DNA from: Kosakonia sp. SMBL-WEM22
GTDB lineage: Bacteria > Pseudomonadota > Gammaproteobacteria > Enterobacterales > Enterobacteriaceae
Direction of reading: 5' to 3'
NCBI RefSeq assembly: GCF_014490785.1
Contig: NZ_CP051488.1
Span: 3,658,001 to 3,722,000, forward strand
Length of the DNA stretch: 64,000 nucleotides
Below, in pieces: positions 50,663 through 59,215 of the stretch (position 1 is its first letter; the number at the start of each line of letters is the position of its first letter). Below the pieces are notes generated by a model. The model made no database searches. It was not told the DNA's origin and saw nothing but the letters and a program-made list of their open reading frames with translations. The position numbers and the translations under genes are program-made.

Positions 50663-51370
50663 CTAGCGTTTAGGGACGAACTGCCGGAATAACTCCCGGC
50701 TTTTGAGCGGCTTGCCTCCAAGATACGGCTTAAGGGCGATGCGGGTAAAGCGCTTTGCGGCGCGCAGCGTGTCGCTGTCCGGAAACTCCCGCTCGGAGAG
50801 TGCGCGTAAGTGTCGCCCGGTGAAGGTAGTGTTGTCGACCACCACGCTGGCGATGAAGCCCTTCTCTTCGCGGTAGCGATAGGTCATGCCATCTTCCACC
50901 GCCTCGCCGCTCCCCGCACAGTGCAGAAAATCGACGCCGTAACCGAGATGGCCGAGCAGCGCCAGCTCAAAGCGGCGCAGCACCGCCTCCGGCGAACCAC
51001 TGACGCCAGCCAGCGCCTGAATACAGTGCAGGTAATCAAAAAAGAGTTCGGAGAAGCGCGTCTCATGCTCCAGCACGCGGGAGATGAGTTCATTAACGTA
51101 GAGACCGCTGTAGAGCGTGATGCCGCTTAACGGTAGCGCCAGTGAGACGGCTTCGGCACTGCGCAGGGTTTTGACTTCACCACGCCCGCCAAAGCGTACC
51201 AGCAGAGGAGTAAAGGGCTGCAAAGCGCCTTTGAGGTTGGAACGTTTAGAGCGTGCGCCTTTGGCCACCAGGCGCACACGACCGGACTCTTCCGTGAAGA
51301 CGTCCAGCATTAAGCTGGTTTCGCTCCAGGGACGGCTATGAAGAACGAAGGCACGCTGCCATCCCTCCAT
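50663..51370 (-). CDS. recO: DNA repair protein RecO
   Basis: Works with RecR to load RecA on SSB-coated gaps. Seen: an N-terminal OB fold (MEGWQRAFVLHSRPWSETS), a helical middle and the C-terminal ending LKSRELFRQFVPKR. 235 aa; the E. coli protein has about seven more residues at the C-terminus. Follows era by 10 bp in the rnc-era-recO operon. Confidence 0.96.
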   Translation of the reverse strand: MEGWQRAFVLHSRPWSETSLMLDVFTEESGRVRLVAKGARSKRSNLKGALQPFTPLLVRFGGRGEVKTLRSAEAVSLALPLSGITLYSGLYVNELISRVLEHETRFSELFFDYLHCIQALAGVSGSPEAVLRRFELALLGHLGYGVDFLHCAGSGEAVEDGMTYRYREEKGFIASVVVDNTTFTGRHLRALSEREFPDSDTLRAAKRFTRIALKPYLGGKPLKSRELFRQFVPKR

Positions 51371-51380
51371 CCGGTATTAC

Positions 51381-52292
51381 TCAGAGATCGTCGACATAAC
51401 CGAGACTGCGCAGCGCGCGCTCGTCATCGGCCCAGCCCGATTTCACTTTGACCCACAGCTCAAGGTGAACTTTGGCTTCGAACATATCTTCCATATCTTT
51501 ACGGGCTTCGATGCCGATGGTTTTGATTTTGGCGCCTTTGTTGCCAATCACCATCTTCTTCTGCCCTTCGCGCTCAACGAGGATCAGCCCGTTGATGTCA
51601 TACCCGCCGCGCTCGTTGGTAACAAAGCGCTCGATCTCCACGGTGACGGAGTACGGCAGCTCTGCGCCAAGGAATCGCATCAGCTTTTCACGGATGATTT
51701 CCGAGGCCATAAAGCGCTGCGAGCGGTCGGTCACATAATCTTCCGGGAAGTGATGGATCGCTTCTGGCAGATGCTTGCGCACAATGCTGGCAATGGTATC
51801 AACGTTGGTGCCGGTTTCCGCAGAGAGCGGCACGATGTCGAGGAAGTTCATCTGGCTCGCCAGGAACTGCAGATGCGGCAGCAGATCGGCCTTCTCCTGC
51901 ACGTTGTCCACTTTATTCACCGCGAGGATCACCGGTGCTTTACCGTCGCGCAGCTTGTTCAGCACCATCTCGTCATCCGGCGTCCAGCGCGTGCCTTCAA
52001 CCACGAAGATCACCAGCTCAACGTCGCCGATAGAGCTGCTGGCCGCTTTGTTCATCAGGCGGTTGATGGCGCGCTTCTCTTCCATATGCAGACCCGGGGT
52101 ATCGACGTAGACCGCCTGATAAGCCCCTTCGGTATGGATGCCGACGATACGGTGGCGCGTGGTTTGCGCTTTACGGGAGGTGATCGAGATCTTCTGCCCG
52201 AGCAGCTTGTTCAGCAGAGTGGATTTACCGACGTTGGGACGCCCAACGATGGCGATAAATCCGCAGTAGGTGTTTTCAGTTTCAGTGCTCAT
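51381..52292 (-). CDS. era: GTPase Era
   Basis: Essential GTPase for 30S maturation that binds the 3' end of 16S rRNA. Seen: G1 GRPNVGKSTLLNKLLG, the DTPGLH and NKVD motifs, and a C-terminal KH domain (LVEREGQKKMVIGNKGAKIK region). 303 aa (E. coli 301). Overlaps the rnc stop by 4 bp. Confidence 0.98.
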   Translation of the reverse strand: MSTETENTYCGFIAIVGRPNVGKSTLLNKLLGQKISITSRKAQTTRHRIVGIHTEGAYQAVYVDTPGLHMEEKRAINRLMNKAASSSIGDVELVIFVVEGTRWTPDDEMVLNKLRDGKAPVILAVNKVDNVQEKADLLPHLQFLASQMNFLDIVPLSAETGTNVDTIASIVRKHLPEAIHHFPEDYVTDRSQRFMASEIIREKLMRFLGAELPYSVTVEIERFVTNERGGYDINGLILVEREGQKKMVIGNKGAKIKTIGIEARKDMEDMFEAKVHLELWVKVKSGWADDERALRSLGYVDDL

Positions 52293-52969
52293 TCCAACTC
52301 CAGTTTTTTCAGCGCCTGTTCGGCGGCAGCCTGCTCCGCCTTGCGACGGCTGGAACCCGTGCCAACCACCGGTTCGCTCAGGCCGCTGACCTGGCAGTGG
52401 ATAGTAAATTCCTGATCGTGCGCTTCGCCCCGCACCTGCACCACCAGATAGGAGGGCAGCGGCAGATGGCGACCCTGCAAGAACTCCTGCAGGCGCGTTT
52501 TCGGATCTTTTTGTTTATCGCCAGGACTGATTTCGTCGAGGCGTGTCTGATACCAGCTGAGGATCAGTTGTTCCACGGTCTGGATGTCGCTATCCAGGAA
52601 TACCCCGCCGATCAATGCCTCTACGGTATCCGCTAAAATCGATTCACGGCGAAAGCCGCCGCTTTTCAACTCACCCGGCCCGAGGCGCAGGCACTCGCCC
52701 AGCTCAAATTCGCGGGCGATTTCCGCCAGCGTATTGCCGCGTACCAACGTCGCACGCATACGGCTCATATCCCCTTCATCCACGCGTGGAAAACGGTGAT
52801 AGAGAGCATTGGCGATCACAAAACTTAAAATCGAGTCGCCGAGAAATTCGAGACGCTCGTTATGTTTGCTACTGGCGCTGCGGTGAGTTAAAGCCTGCTG
52901 CAACAGATCGTGATGTTGAAAAGTGTAGCCCAGCTTCCGCTGAAGCCGATTAATTACGATGGGGTTCAT
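52289..52969 (-). CDS. rnc: Ribonuclease III
   Basis: Double-strand-specific RNase for rRNA and mRNA processing. Seen: the catalytic signature NERLEFLGDSIL, the second acidic set in ADTVEALIGGVFLD, and a C-terminal double-stranded-RNA-binding domain. 226 aa. The leader upstream contains a hairpin (53001-53046) that fits autoregulation. First gene of rnc-era-recO. Confidence 0.98.
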   Translation of the reverse strand: MNPIVINRLQRKLGYTFQHHDLLQQALTHRSASSKHNERLEFLGDSILSFVIANALYHRFPRVDEGDMSRMRATLVRGNTLAEIAREFELGECLRLGPGELKSGGFRRESILADTVEALIGGVFLDSDIQTVEQLILSWYQTRLDEISPGDKQKDPKTRLQEFLQGRHLPLPSYLVVQVRGEAHDQEFTIHCQVSGLSEPVVGTGSSRRKAEQAAAEQALKKLELE

Positions 52970-53000
52970 GCGTTACCAATAAATAAATGCGTCAACAATG

Positions 53001-53046
53001 CAGCACACGAAACCGACCTGAAGAACCAACGCGCTTTCGTGTGCTG
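53001..53046 (-). promoter_or_regulatory. Leader hairpin of rnc, candidate RNase III autoregulatory site
   Basis: Perfect 12-base arms CAGCACACGAAA (53001-53012) and TTTCGTGTGCTG (53035-53046) lie 32 bp upstream of the rnc start. In E. coli RNase III cleaves a leader hairpin to lower rnc mRNA stability; that this one is the target is inferred. Confidence 0.65.
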
Positions 53047-53143
53047 TGGCACCCGGAGGGCCAGCCTTAAACTTCGGGGGAATATTCTATACGCAACGAG
53101 GAGGGATGTCGTTAGTAAGAAGGGAATAATCCTGGAAATAATT

Positions 53144-53172
53144 CGGGGCGCAATAAGAATAATTACGCCCCG
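53144..53172 (-). terminator. Hairpin after lepB (terminator or attenuator candidate)
   Basis: Arms CGGGGCG (53144-53150) and CGCCCCG (53166-53172) separated by an AT-rich 15-base loop, six bases past the lepB stop; no clean U-tract follows. Confidence 0.4.
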
Positions 53173-53177
53173 CTGAA

Positions 53178-54152
53178 TCAATGAATTCCGCCGATACGAT
53201 TCAGGCGCACGCCTGTCGGCCATTCACCTTCCTGTTTTTCGAAACTCATCCAGATTGCCGTCGCGCGGCCAACCAGATTCGCTTCCGGCACAAAGCCCCA
53301 GTAGCGGCTGTCTGCGCTGTTATCGCGGTTGTCACCCATCATGAAGTAGTGACCCGGCGGCACAATCCAGGTAGCCAGCGGCTGGTTCTGCTGACGGTAG
53401 TAAATACCGAGCTGATCCTGCGCAATTGGCACGTTGAGAATGCGGTGCGTGACGTCGCCCAGCGTCTCTTTACGCTCGGTGAGGCGAACGCCATCCGCCA
53501 TGCTCTGCCCTTTCGCCATCTGGAAGAAGCCGCTGCTCGCTTCGCCGCCGTTACGACGGCCAAAAGTCTGCACAAAATCGCTCTCTTCCACATTGCTGTA
53601 GGTAACAGGCAGCGCGTTGCCGCACGCCTGACCGGAACTGCAATTTGGCTGCACGGTCACCTGTTTGGTTACCGGATCATAGCTCACTTTATCGCCCGGC
53701 AGGCCGACCACGCGCTTGATGTAATCGAGGCGCGGATCGTCCGGATATTTAAACACCGCGATGTCGCCACGTTTCGGATGACCGGTTTCGATCAGCGTTT
53801 TCTGGTAAATAGGATCTTTAATGCCGTAGGCAAACTTCTCCACCAGAATAAAATCGCCGATCAGAAGCGTTGGCATCATCGAGCCTGACGGGATCTGGAA
53901 GGGTTCATAGATAAATGAACGCACCACCAGCACGATTGCCAGCACCGGGAAAACCGAAGCACCCGTCTCCAGCCAGCCCGGTTTCGGGCCGACTTTTTTC
54001 AACGTCTTCGCATCAAGCGCATCGCCCGTTGCTGCCTGCGCAGCGGCCTGACGCTCACGGCGTTTCGGTGCAAAAATAAACTTATCCAGGCACCATAAAA
54101 AACCCGTCACCAGCGTCGCGATCACCAGGATCAGGGCAAACATGTTCGCCAT
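53178..54152 (-). CDS. lepB: Signal peptidase I
   Basis: Membrane serine protease that removes signal peptides. Seen: two N-terminal membrane segments (about residues 4-22 and 58-76), the catalytic Ser in QIPSGSMMPTLLIGD, the catalytic Lys in YIKRVVGLPGDKVSYD and the box E motif GDNRDNSADSRYWG. 324 aa. Fifteen bases after lepA, as in E. coli. Confidence 0.98.
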   Translation of the reverse strand: MANMFALILVIATLVTGFLWCLDKFIFAPKRRERQAAAQAATGDALDAKTLKKVGPKPGWLETGASVFPVLAIVLVVRSFIYEPFQIPSGSMMPTLLIGDFILVEKFAYGIKDPIYQKTLIETGHPKRGDIAVFKYPDDPRLDYIKRVVGLPGDKVSYDPVTKQVTVQPNCSSGQACGNALPVTYSNVEESDFVQTFGRRNGGEASSGFFQMAKGQSMADGVRLTERKETLGDVTHRILNVPIAQDQLGIYYRQQNQPLATWIVPPGHYFMMGDNRDNSADSRYWGFVPEANLVGRATAIWMSFEKQEGEWPTGVRLNRIGGIH

Positions 54153-54167
54153 GCCAACTCCTTTAGG

Positions 54168-55967
54168 TTATTTGCTCTCTTTGCCAACATGGAGAATGGC
54201 GAGGAACGCTTCCTGCGGCAGCTCAACGTTACCGACCTGCTTCATGCGTTTCTTACCCTCTTTCTGTTTCTGCAACAGCTTTTTCTTACGGCTGACGTCG
54301 CCACCGTAGCACTTCGCCAGCACGTTTTTACGCAGCTGTTTCACGGTCGAGCGGGCAATAATGTGGTTGCCAATCGCCGCCTGAATCGCGATATCAAACT
54401 GCTGACGTGGGATGAGCTCTTTCATCTTCTCGACCAGTTCGCGCCCACGATACGGCGCGTTATCGTTGTGGGTGATCAGCGCCAGCGCATCGACGCGCTC
54501 GCCGTTGATCAACACATCAACGCGCACCATGTTGGAGGCCTGGAAGCGTTTGAAGTTGTAATCCAGTGAAGCGTAGCCGCGCGAGGTAGACTTCAGACGA
54601 TCGAAGAAGTCGAGCACCACTTCCGCCATTGGGATTTCGTAAGTCAGCGCCACCTGTTTACCGTGGTAAACCATGTTGGTCTGTACACCGCGTTTCTCGA
54701 TGCAGAGGGTGATGACGTTACCGAGGAACTCCTGCGGCAGCAGCATATGACACTCGGCGATCGGCTCGCGCAACTCTTCGATATTGTTCAGCGGCGGCAG
54801 CTTGGAAGGGCTGTCGACGTAGATCACCTCTTTGTTGGTGGTCTGCACTTCATACACAACGGTCGGCGCTGTGGTGATGAGGTCGAGATCGTATTCACGC
54901 TCCAGACGCTCCTGGATGATCTCCATATGCAGCAGACCAAGGAAGCCGCAGCGGAAGCCGAAGCCGAGCGCGGTGGAGCTTTCCGGTTCGTAGAACAGGG
55001 AGGCATCGTTAAGGCTCAGCTTGCCGAGTGCATCACGGAAGTTCTCGTAATCATCGGAACTAACCGGGAAGAGGCCAGCGTAAACCTGTGGTTTCACCTT
55101 TTTAAAGCCGGGCAGCGCTTTGTCTGCCGGATTGCGGGCAGCGGTCAGGGTATCCCCTACCGGCGCGCCGAGAATATCTTTTATGGCGCAAACTAACCAG
55201 CCTACTTCGCCGCACTTCAGCTCTGTACGGTCAATCTGCTTCGGCGTGAAGATACCGAGACGGTCAGCGTTATAGACCTGGCCGGTGCTCATCACTTTGA
55301 TTTTTTCACCTTTGCGCATGGTGCCGTTTTTGATACGCACCAGCGAGACGACACCGAGGTAGTTATCGAACCAGGAGTCGATGATCAGCGCCTGCAGCGG
55401 AGCATCCGGATCGCCTTCCGGCGGCGGGATGTCGCGTACGAGACGCTCCAGCACGTCCGGTACGCCCACGCCGGTTTTCGCCGAGCAGCGCACCGCATCG
55501 GTAGCGTCGATGCCAACGATATCTTCAATCTCTTCCGCCACGCGCTCAGGATCGGCCGCCGGCAGGTCGATTTTGTTTAACACCGGCACCACTTCCAGAT
55601 CCATCTCCATCGCGGTATAGCAGTTCGCCAGCGTCTGCGCTTCCACGCCCTGGCCCGCGTCAACCACCAGCAGCGCGCCTTCACAGGCGGCCAGCGAGCG
55701 GGAAACTTCGTAGGAGAAGTCAACGTGGCCCGGGGTATCGATAAAGTTCAGCTGATAGGTTTCGCCATCGCTGGCTTTGTAATCCAGCGTCACGCTCTGG
55801 GCTTTGATGGTAATGCCGCGTTCGCGCTCAAGATCCATGGAGTCCAGCACCTGGGCTGCCATTTCGCGATCGGAGAGACCACCGCAAATCTGAATAATAC
55901 GGTCAGACAGCGTCGATTTACCGTGGTCGATGTGAGCGATGATCGAAAAGTTACGAATATTCTTCAT
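54168..55967 (-). CDS. lepA: Elongation factor 4 (LepA)
   Basis: Ribosome-associated GTPase related to EF-G. Seen: G1 AHIDHGKSTLSDR, DTPGHVDFSYEV, NKIDLPAADPE, and the LepA-specific C-terminal domain ending in RMKQVGNVELPQEAFLAIL-type sequence. 599 aa as in E. coli. Operon with lepB. Confidence 0.98.
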   Translation of the reverse strand: MKNIRNFSIIAHIDHGKSTLSDRIIQICGGLSDREMAAQVLDSMDLERERGITIKAQSVTLDYKASDGETYQLNFIDTPGHVDFSYEVSRSLAACEGALLVVDAGQGVEAQTLANCYTAMEMDLEVVPVLNKIDLPAADPERVAEEIEDIVGIDATDAVRCSAKTGVGVPDVLERLVRDIPPPEGDPDAPLQALIIDSWFDNYLGVVSLVRIKNGTMRKGEKIKVMSTGQVYNADRLGIFTPKQIDRTELKCGEVGWLVCAIKDILGAPVGDTLTAARNPADKALPGFKKVKPQVYAGLFPVSSDDYENFRDALGKLSLNDASLFYEPESSTALGFGFRCGFLGLLHMEIIQERLEREYDLDLITTAPTVVYEVQTTNKEVIYVDSPSKLPPLNNIEELREPIAECHMLLPQEFLGNVITLCIEKRGVQTNMVYHGKQVALTYEIPMAEVVLDFFDRLKSTSRGYASLDYNFKRFQASNMVRVDVLINGERVDALALITHNDNAPYRGRELVEKMKELIPRQQFDIAIQAAIGNHIIARSTVKQLRKNVLAKCYGGDVSRKKKLLQKQKEGKKRMKQVGNVELPQEAFLAILHVGKESK

Positions 55968-56111
55968 AGAGTGAGATTTTATGCCTTACGAGTAACTAAG
56001 AGGCCTGTTCGCGCCTGACGTCAATGTACTGAAACGCCGCATTCTACACTACAACCACAACGCGGGGAAATGCTCAAACCGCCCACACTTTGTAAGCGGT
56101 AACAGGCGGGA

Positions 56112-56591
56112 TCAGGGGCGGCTTTCAGTGGATGCGTCATCGACGCGAATAAGGTTCGGCGGCAGGCCGACGCTAAGGATAATTGGCTGCCATTCGCTAC
56201 GGGTAGCAAGCTTCGGTGAGAGACCGCGCGCCAGCAGAAAACCGCCAATACCGCCCAGCACGGCACCGCAAAAAGCCGCCATATCGTTATCAAACAACGT
56301 CTGGAACACCGCGCCCATCACAAACAGGCCAAGCAGCGGCGTCATATAGACTAAAACCGCGGAGCCAAGCAGGCTGCTTTCCGCAATGCCCAGCTCCACT
56401 TTCTGCCCCGGCTCCAGCTGCTCAGCGCAGGGCACGGCGATGGTGTGCGTAGTTTGCGGACCAAGCTTGTTGAGCACGCGGCTGCCGCAGCCGGCGCGCG
56501 AGGCGCAGCTGCTGCAGGAGGCTTTCACGTCACATTCGACCAGCGCCTGACCCTGTTGCCAGGAGACCACAGTTGCCCACTCTTTAATCAT
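56112..56591 (-). CDS. rseC: SoxR-reducing / sigmaE-regulatory protein RseC
   Basis: Inner-membrane protein of the rpoE operon, implicated in returning SoxR to its reduced state and modestly in sigmaE control. Seen: a Cys-rich N-terminal part (CDVKASCSSCASRAGCGS) and two membrane segments (about residues 75-120). 159 aa. Overlaps rseB by 4 bp; last gene of rpoE-rseABC. Confidence 0.96.
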   Translation of the reverse strand: MIKEWATVVSWQQGQALVECDVKASCSSCASRAGCGSRVLNKLGPQTTHTIAVPCAEQLEPGQKVELGIAESSLLGSAVLVYMTPLLGLFVMGAVFQTLFDNDMAAFCGAVLGGIGGFLLARGLSPKLATRSEWQPIILSVGLPPNLIRVDDASTESRP

Positions 56592-57541
56592 TGTGCAGCC
56601 CTGAATTTGACGTTATCGGCAATGCGTTTTGCCGTTTGCGGCGGCAGCTCACCAACGATGGTAATTTCGGCGTTGTCACGCACGGTCGTGCTGACGGTGC
56701 GTCGACCAGTGCGCAGCATCTGATCGCTGCTGTTCTGATTCGCACGGTTGATGTTGACCGAGAAGCTGAACAATCCGTCAGAATAGAGACGCGACTCGAC
56801 GGGCACATCGACGGTCGGCAGCTGACGGCGGCTGCTGGCCACTTCAGTGAAGCCCTGCGGCAGCCATGACGGTACCCAGTTGAAGTTCACTTTGTCGCCC
56901 GTCGGCACGGAGAGCAGCGGCGGCAGGCTCGCTTTCGCCAACGTTTGCATGCTATCGCTCACCTGACCATTGACGTTAAAGGCAATCACCCGGAACTGCT
57001 CAAGGGTTTCACCATCGCGATCGAGCAGATCGACGCGCATCGGCAGCCGGCTCTCTTCATCCATCCAGACAATGTAGCTATAACGCGTACCGTCACGCGC
57101 CACGACGCGGATCACCTCACACAGCCTGTCAGCAATGCGCGTGCGCCCGACGGAGATAAAGTCGTAGTAAGGCGAAAGACGTTTGAAGTCGGTATAGACC
57201 AGCGACGGCAGCGAATCAACGATGTAGTTACCGTTGAGCGTGAAGGGCTCGAGCCCGGGTTCAAAGTAGCTGATCTCATTCCCGCGCTGCACCACTTCGC
57301 GGCGCGGGCCATCCATCTGCAGCAGCTGCGCAAGCGCCTGGTTGTCGAGACGCGCATGACGATAACGCAGCGATTCGACACCCTGTTTGTTGATGCTGAT
57401 AAAGGAGAGTTCGTAGTTGAGGGACTGGCTCGCTACATTCATCTGCTGTAACAACGCCCCGGATGAAACATCAGCCGAGGCGTTAGTTGAGCAAAGTAGA
57501 CCAGCAGCCACAAAAGAGAGGGCACACCAAAGTTGCTTCAT
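56588..57541 (-). CDS. rseB: sigmaE regulatory protein RseB
   Basis: Periplasmic protein that binds RseA and shields it from DegS, released when lipopolysaccharide precursors bind. Seen: a signal peptide ending STNASA, then the LolA-like and C-terminal domains collinear with E. coli RseB. 317 aa. Its ATG shares one base with the rseA stop. Confidence 0.97.
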   Translation of the reverse strand: MKQLWCALSFVAAGLLCSTNASADVSSGALLQQMNVASQSLNYELSFISINKQGVESLRYRHARLDNQALAQLLQMDGPRREVVQRGNEISYFEPGLEPFTLNGNYIVDSLPSLVYTDFKRLSPYYDFISVGRTRIADRLCEVIRVVARDGTRYSYIVWMDEESRLPMRVDLLDRDGETLEQFRVIAFNVNGQVSDSMQTLAKASLPPLLSVPTGDKVNFNWVPSWLPQGFTEVASSRRQLPTVDVPVESRLYSDGLFSFSVNINRANQNSSDQMLRTGRRTVSTTVRDNAEITIVGELPPQTAKRIADNVKFRAAQ

Positions 57542-58191
57542 TACTGCGATTGCGTTCCTAAGGTTTGGTTTCCTGGCACCTGGACAGCGGCCTGCTGAGT
57601 CTGCGCCTGTTCAAACTGAAGCTGCTCAGCGTGCAGGCGGCGTTGCAGTTCATAATCCTGCAGCATCGCATTAATGCGACGACGCTGTTCCTGAACCTGC
57701 TGCTGCTGTCCGGCGCTTGCCGTCGCATCAGCCGGAACGCCCAGGCTAACCGGGCTGGCTTTGCCCATCATCGGCAGCGTGTTAAACACTGGCGCTTCGG
57801 GCTGCTGGGGGGATTCAGCCTGGCCATTATAATGCTGAACACCAACAATGACCGCTAACGATACGCATGCCGCAACGCCCATCTGGGTAAGCTGGCTCGC
57901 CCACGGACGCACTTTGTGCCAGAACGGCATATTCTGCCATTGATGCGGAGCCGGCTGCGCTTCAGGAATGAGCGGCGTCGCAGACTGCACGGCGTCACTC
58001 TCAATCGCGGCCATGACCCGATCAGAGATATCGAAATGCAGCAGGTCGGCAGTATCACCACGCATTGAATCCCGGATGAGGTGATAACTCTCCCAGGTTC
58101 GCTGCATTTCTGGATCACGGGACAGCTCACCGAGCAGTTCGTTATCCAGCGTCTCACCATCCATTAAAGCGGAAAGTTTTTCTTTCTGCAT
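57541..58191 (-). CDS. rseA: Anti-sigmaE factor RseA
   Basis: Single-pass inner-membrane anti-sigma factor cleaved in turn by DegS and RseP. Seen: a cytoplasmic sigma-binding domain (MQKEKLSALMDGETLDN), a membrane segment near residues 101-118, and the DegS site at Val148-Ser149 in KASPVSLGV, at the same position as in E. coli. 216 aa from the ATG at 58189-58191; 27 upstream in-frame codons are not homologous. It starts 31 bp after rpoE. Confidence 0.97.
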   Translation of the reverse strand: MQKEKLSALMDGETLDNELLGELSRDPEMQRTWESYHLIRDSMRGDTADLLHFDISDRVMAAIESDAVQSATPLIPEAQPAPHQWQNMPFWHKVRPWASQLTQMGVAACVSLAVIVGVQHYNGQAESPQQPEAPVFNTLPMMGKASPVSLGVPADATASAGQQQQVQEQRRRINAMLQDYELQRRLHAEQLQFEQAQTQQAAVQVPGNQTLGTQSQ

Positions 58192-58222
58192 GCCTAATAC
58201 CTTTTCCAGTATCCCGCTATCG

Positions 58223-58798
58223 TCAACGCCTGATAAGCGGTTGAACTTTATTATCAATGGCTTCCCGCGCACGGAAGATACGAGAACGAACAGTACCCAC
58301 CGGGCAATCCATGATGACGGCTATCTCTTCATAGCTTAGGCCATCCAGCTCCCGTAACGTAATTGCCATACGTAAATCTTCCGGGAGCGACTCAATAGTG
58401 CGGAAAACGATTTGTCGCAGTTCTTCTGACAACATTAAGTTCTCAGGGTTCGAAATTTCTTTCAGCGCGCCGCCGCTTTCGAAGTTTTCCGCTTCATTTG
58501 CATCCACATCGCTGGATGGCGGCCTGCGCCCCTGAGCAACCAGGTAATTTTTCGCTGTATTCACAGCAATACGGTAGAGCCAGGTATAAAAAGCGCTATC
58601 GCCCCTGAAAGAATCAAGCGCGCGATAGGCTTTAATAAAGGACTCTTGCGCTACGTCAGGCACATCGCCTGAAGGGACATAACGAGAGACCAGGCTCGCC
58701 ACTTTATGCTGGTAGCGCACCACCAGTAAGTTAAAGGCTTTCTGATCTCCCTTCTGGACCCTCTCAACAAGAATCTGATCCGTTAACTGCTCGCTCAT
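58223..58798 (-). CDS. rpoE: RNA polymerase sigma factor RpoE (sigmaE)
   Basis: ECF sigma factor of the envelope stress response. Seen: region 2 (DVAQESFIKAYRALDSFRG ... AFYTWLYRIAVNTAKN) and region 4 (LDGLSYEEIAVIMDCPVGTVRSRIFRARE). 191 aa. The ATG at 58796-58798 (MSEQLTDQ) matches E. coli; the longer frame upstream was not used. First gene of rpoE-rseABC, with a leader ORF overlapping its start. Confidence 0.98.
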   Translation of the reverse strand: MSEQLTDQILVERVQKGDQKAFNLLVVRYQHKVASLVSRYVPSGDVPDVAQESFIKAYRALDSFRGDSAFYTWLYRIAVNTAKNYLVAQGRRPPSSDVDANEAENFESGGALKEISNPENLMLSEELRQIVFRTIESLPEDLRMAITLRELDGLSYEEIAVIMDCPVGTVRSRIFRAREAIDNKVQPLIRR

Positions 58799-58955
58799 CC
58801 GAGGTAAAGTCTCCCCAAAACCCATTTCCACGCGTAGCCAGAACGCCACTCCAAAACTGCATTATGAGCAAGCAGCCAATTAGAGAGCAGACCGGTAAGA
58901 AAGTTCCGTCACGCCTTTGTTTTTGTGCATAGTTACGCAGAACTTTCGTTATCAC
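58764..58955 (-). CDS. rseD: Leader peptide ORF overlapping rpoE (RseD-like)
   Basis: A 63-codon frame with a GTG start at 58955 whose stop lies 35 bases inside rpoE, in another frame. It encodes a basic N-terminus (LRNYAQKQRRDGTFLP) then a hydrophobic stretch (CSLIGCLLIMQF). E. coli has a translated leader ORF (about 51 codons, rseD) in this place, to which rpoE translation is coupled. The start may be internal; the homology is recalled, not computed. Confidence 0.5.
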   Translation of the reverse strand: MITKVLRNYAQKQRRDGTFLPVCSLIGCLLIMQFWSGVLATRGNGFWGDFTSDERAVNGSDSC

Positions 58956-59193
58956 TCATTATAAGTCTGCCGACCAGATGCACCCTGTTCTCAAAGAAAA
59001 GACCTTAAGATCGCCAGAGATTACCGCACTAATGCTTTTTTTTCATCCTTAATACACCTTAGTAAACAAACAGCTTTTTCCTGGTTTTAATCGCTTGCCT
59101 ATAGGCAATAAGAACTCTCGTGTTTAGTGCTTAATACGCAAAACAAAAAAATGTGCATTTGCTGCACGGGTGGTGCTATTCTCGGGCGACACC

Positions 59194-59211
59194 TGTTTAG
59201 TAAATTAAACA
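59194..59211. promoter_or_regulatory. NadR box upstream of nadB
   Basis: TGTTTAGTAAATTAAACA matches TGTTTA-N6-TAAACA exactly, ending four bases before the nadB ATG. NadR with NAD is known to repress nadB through such sites. A second TGTTTA half-site is at 59121-59126. Confidence 0.85.
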
Positions 59212-59215
59212 CACT

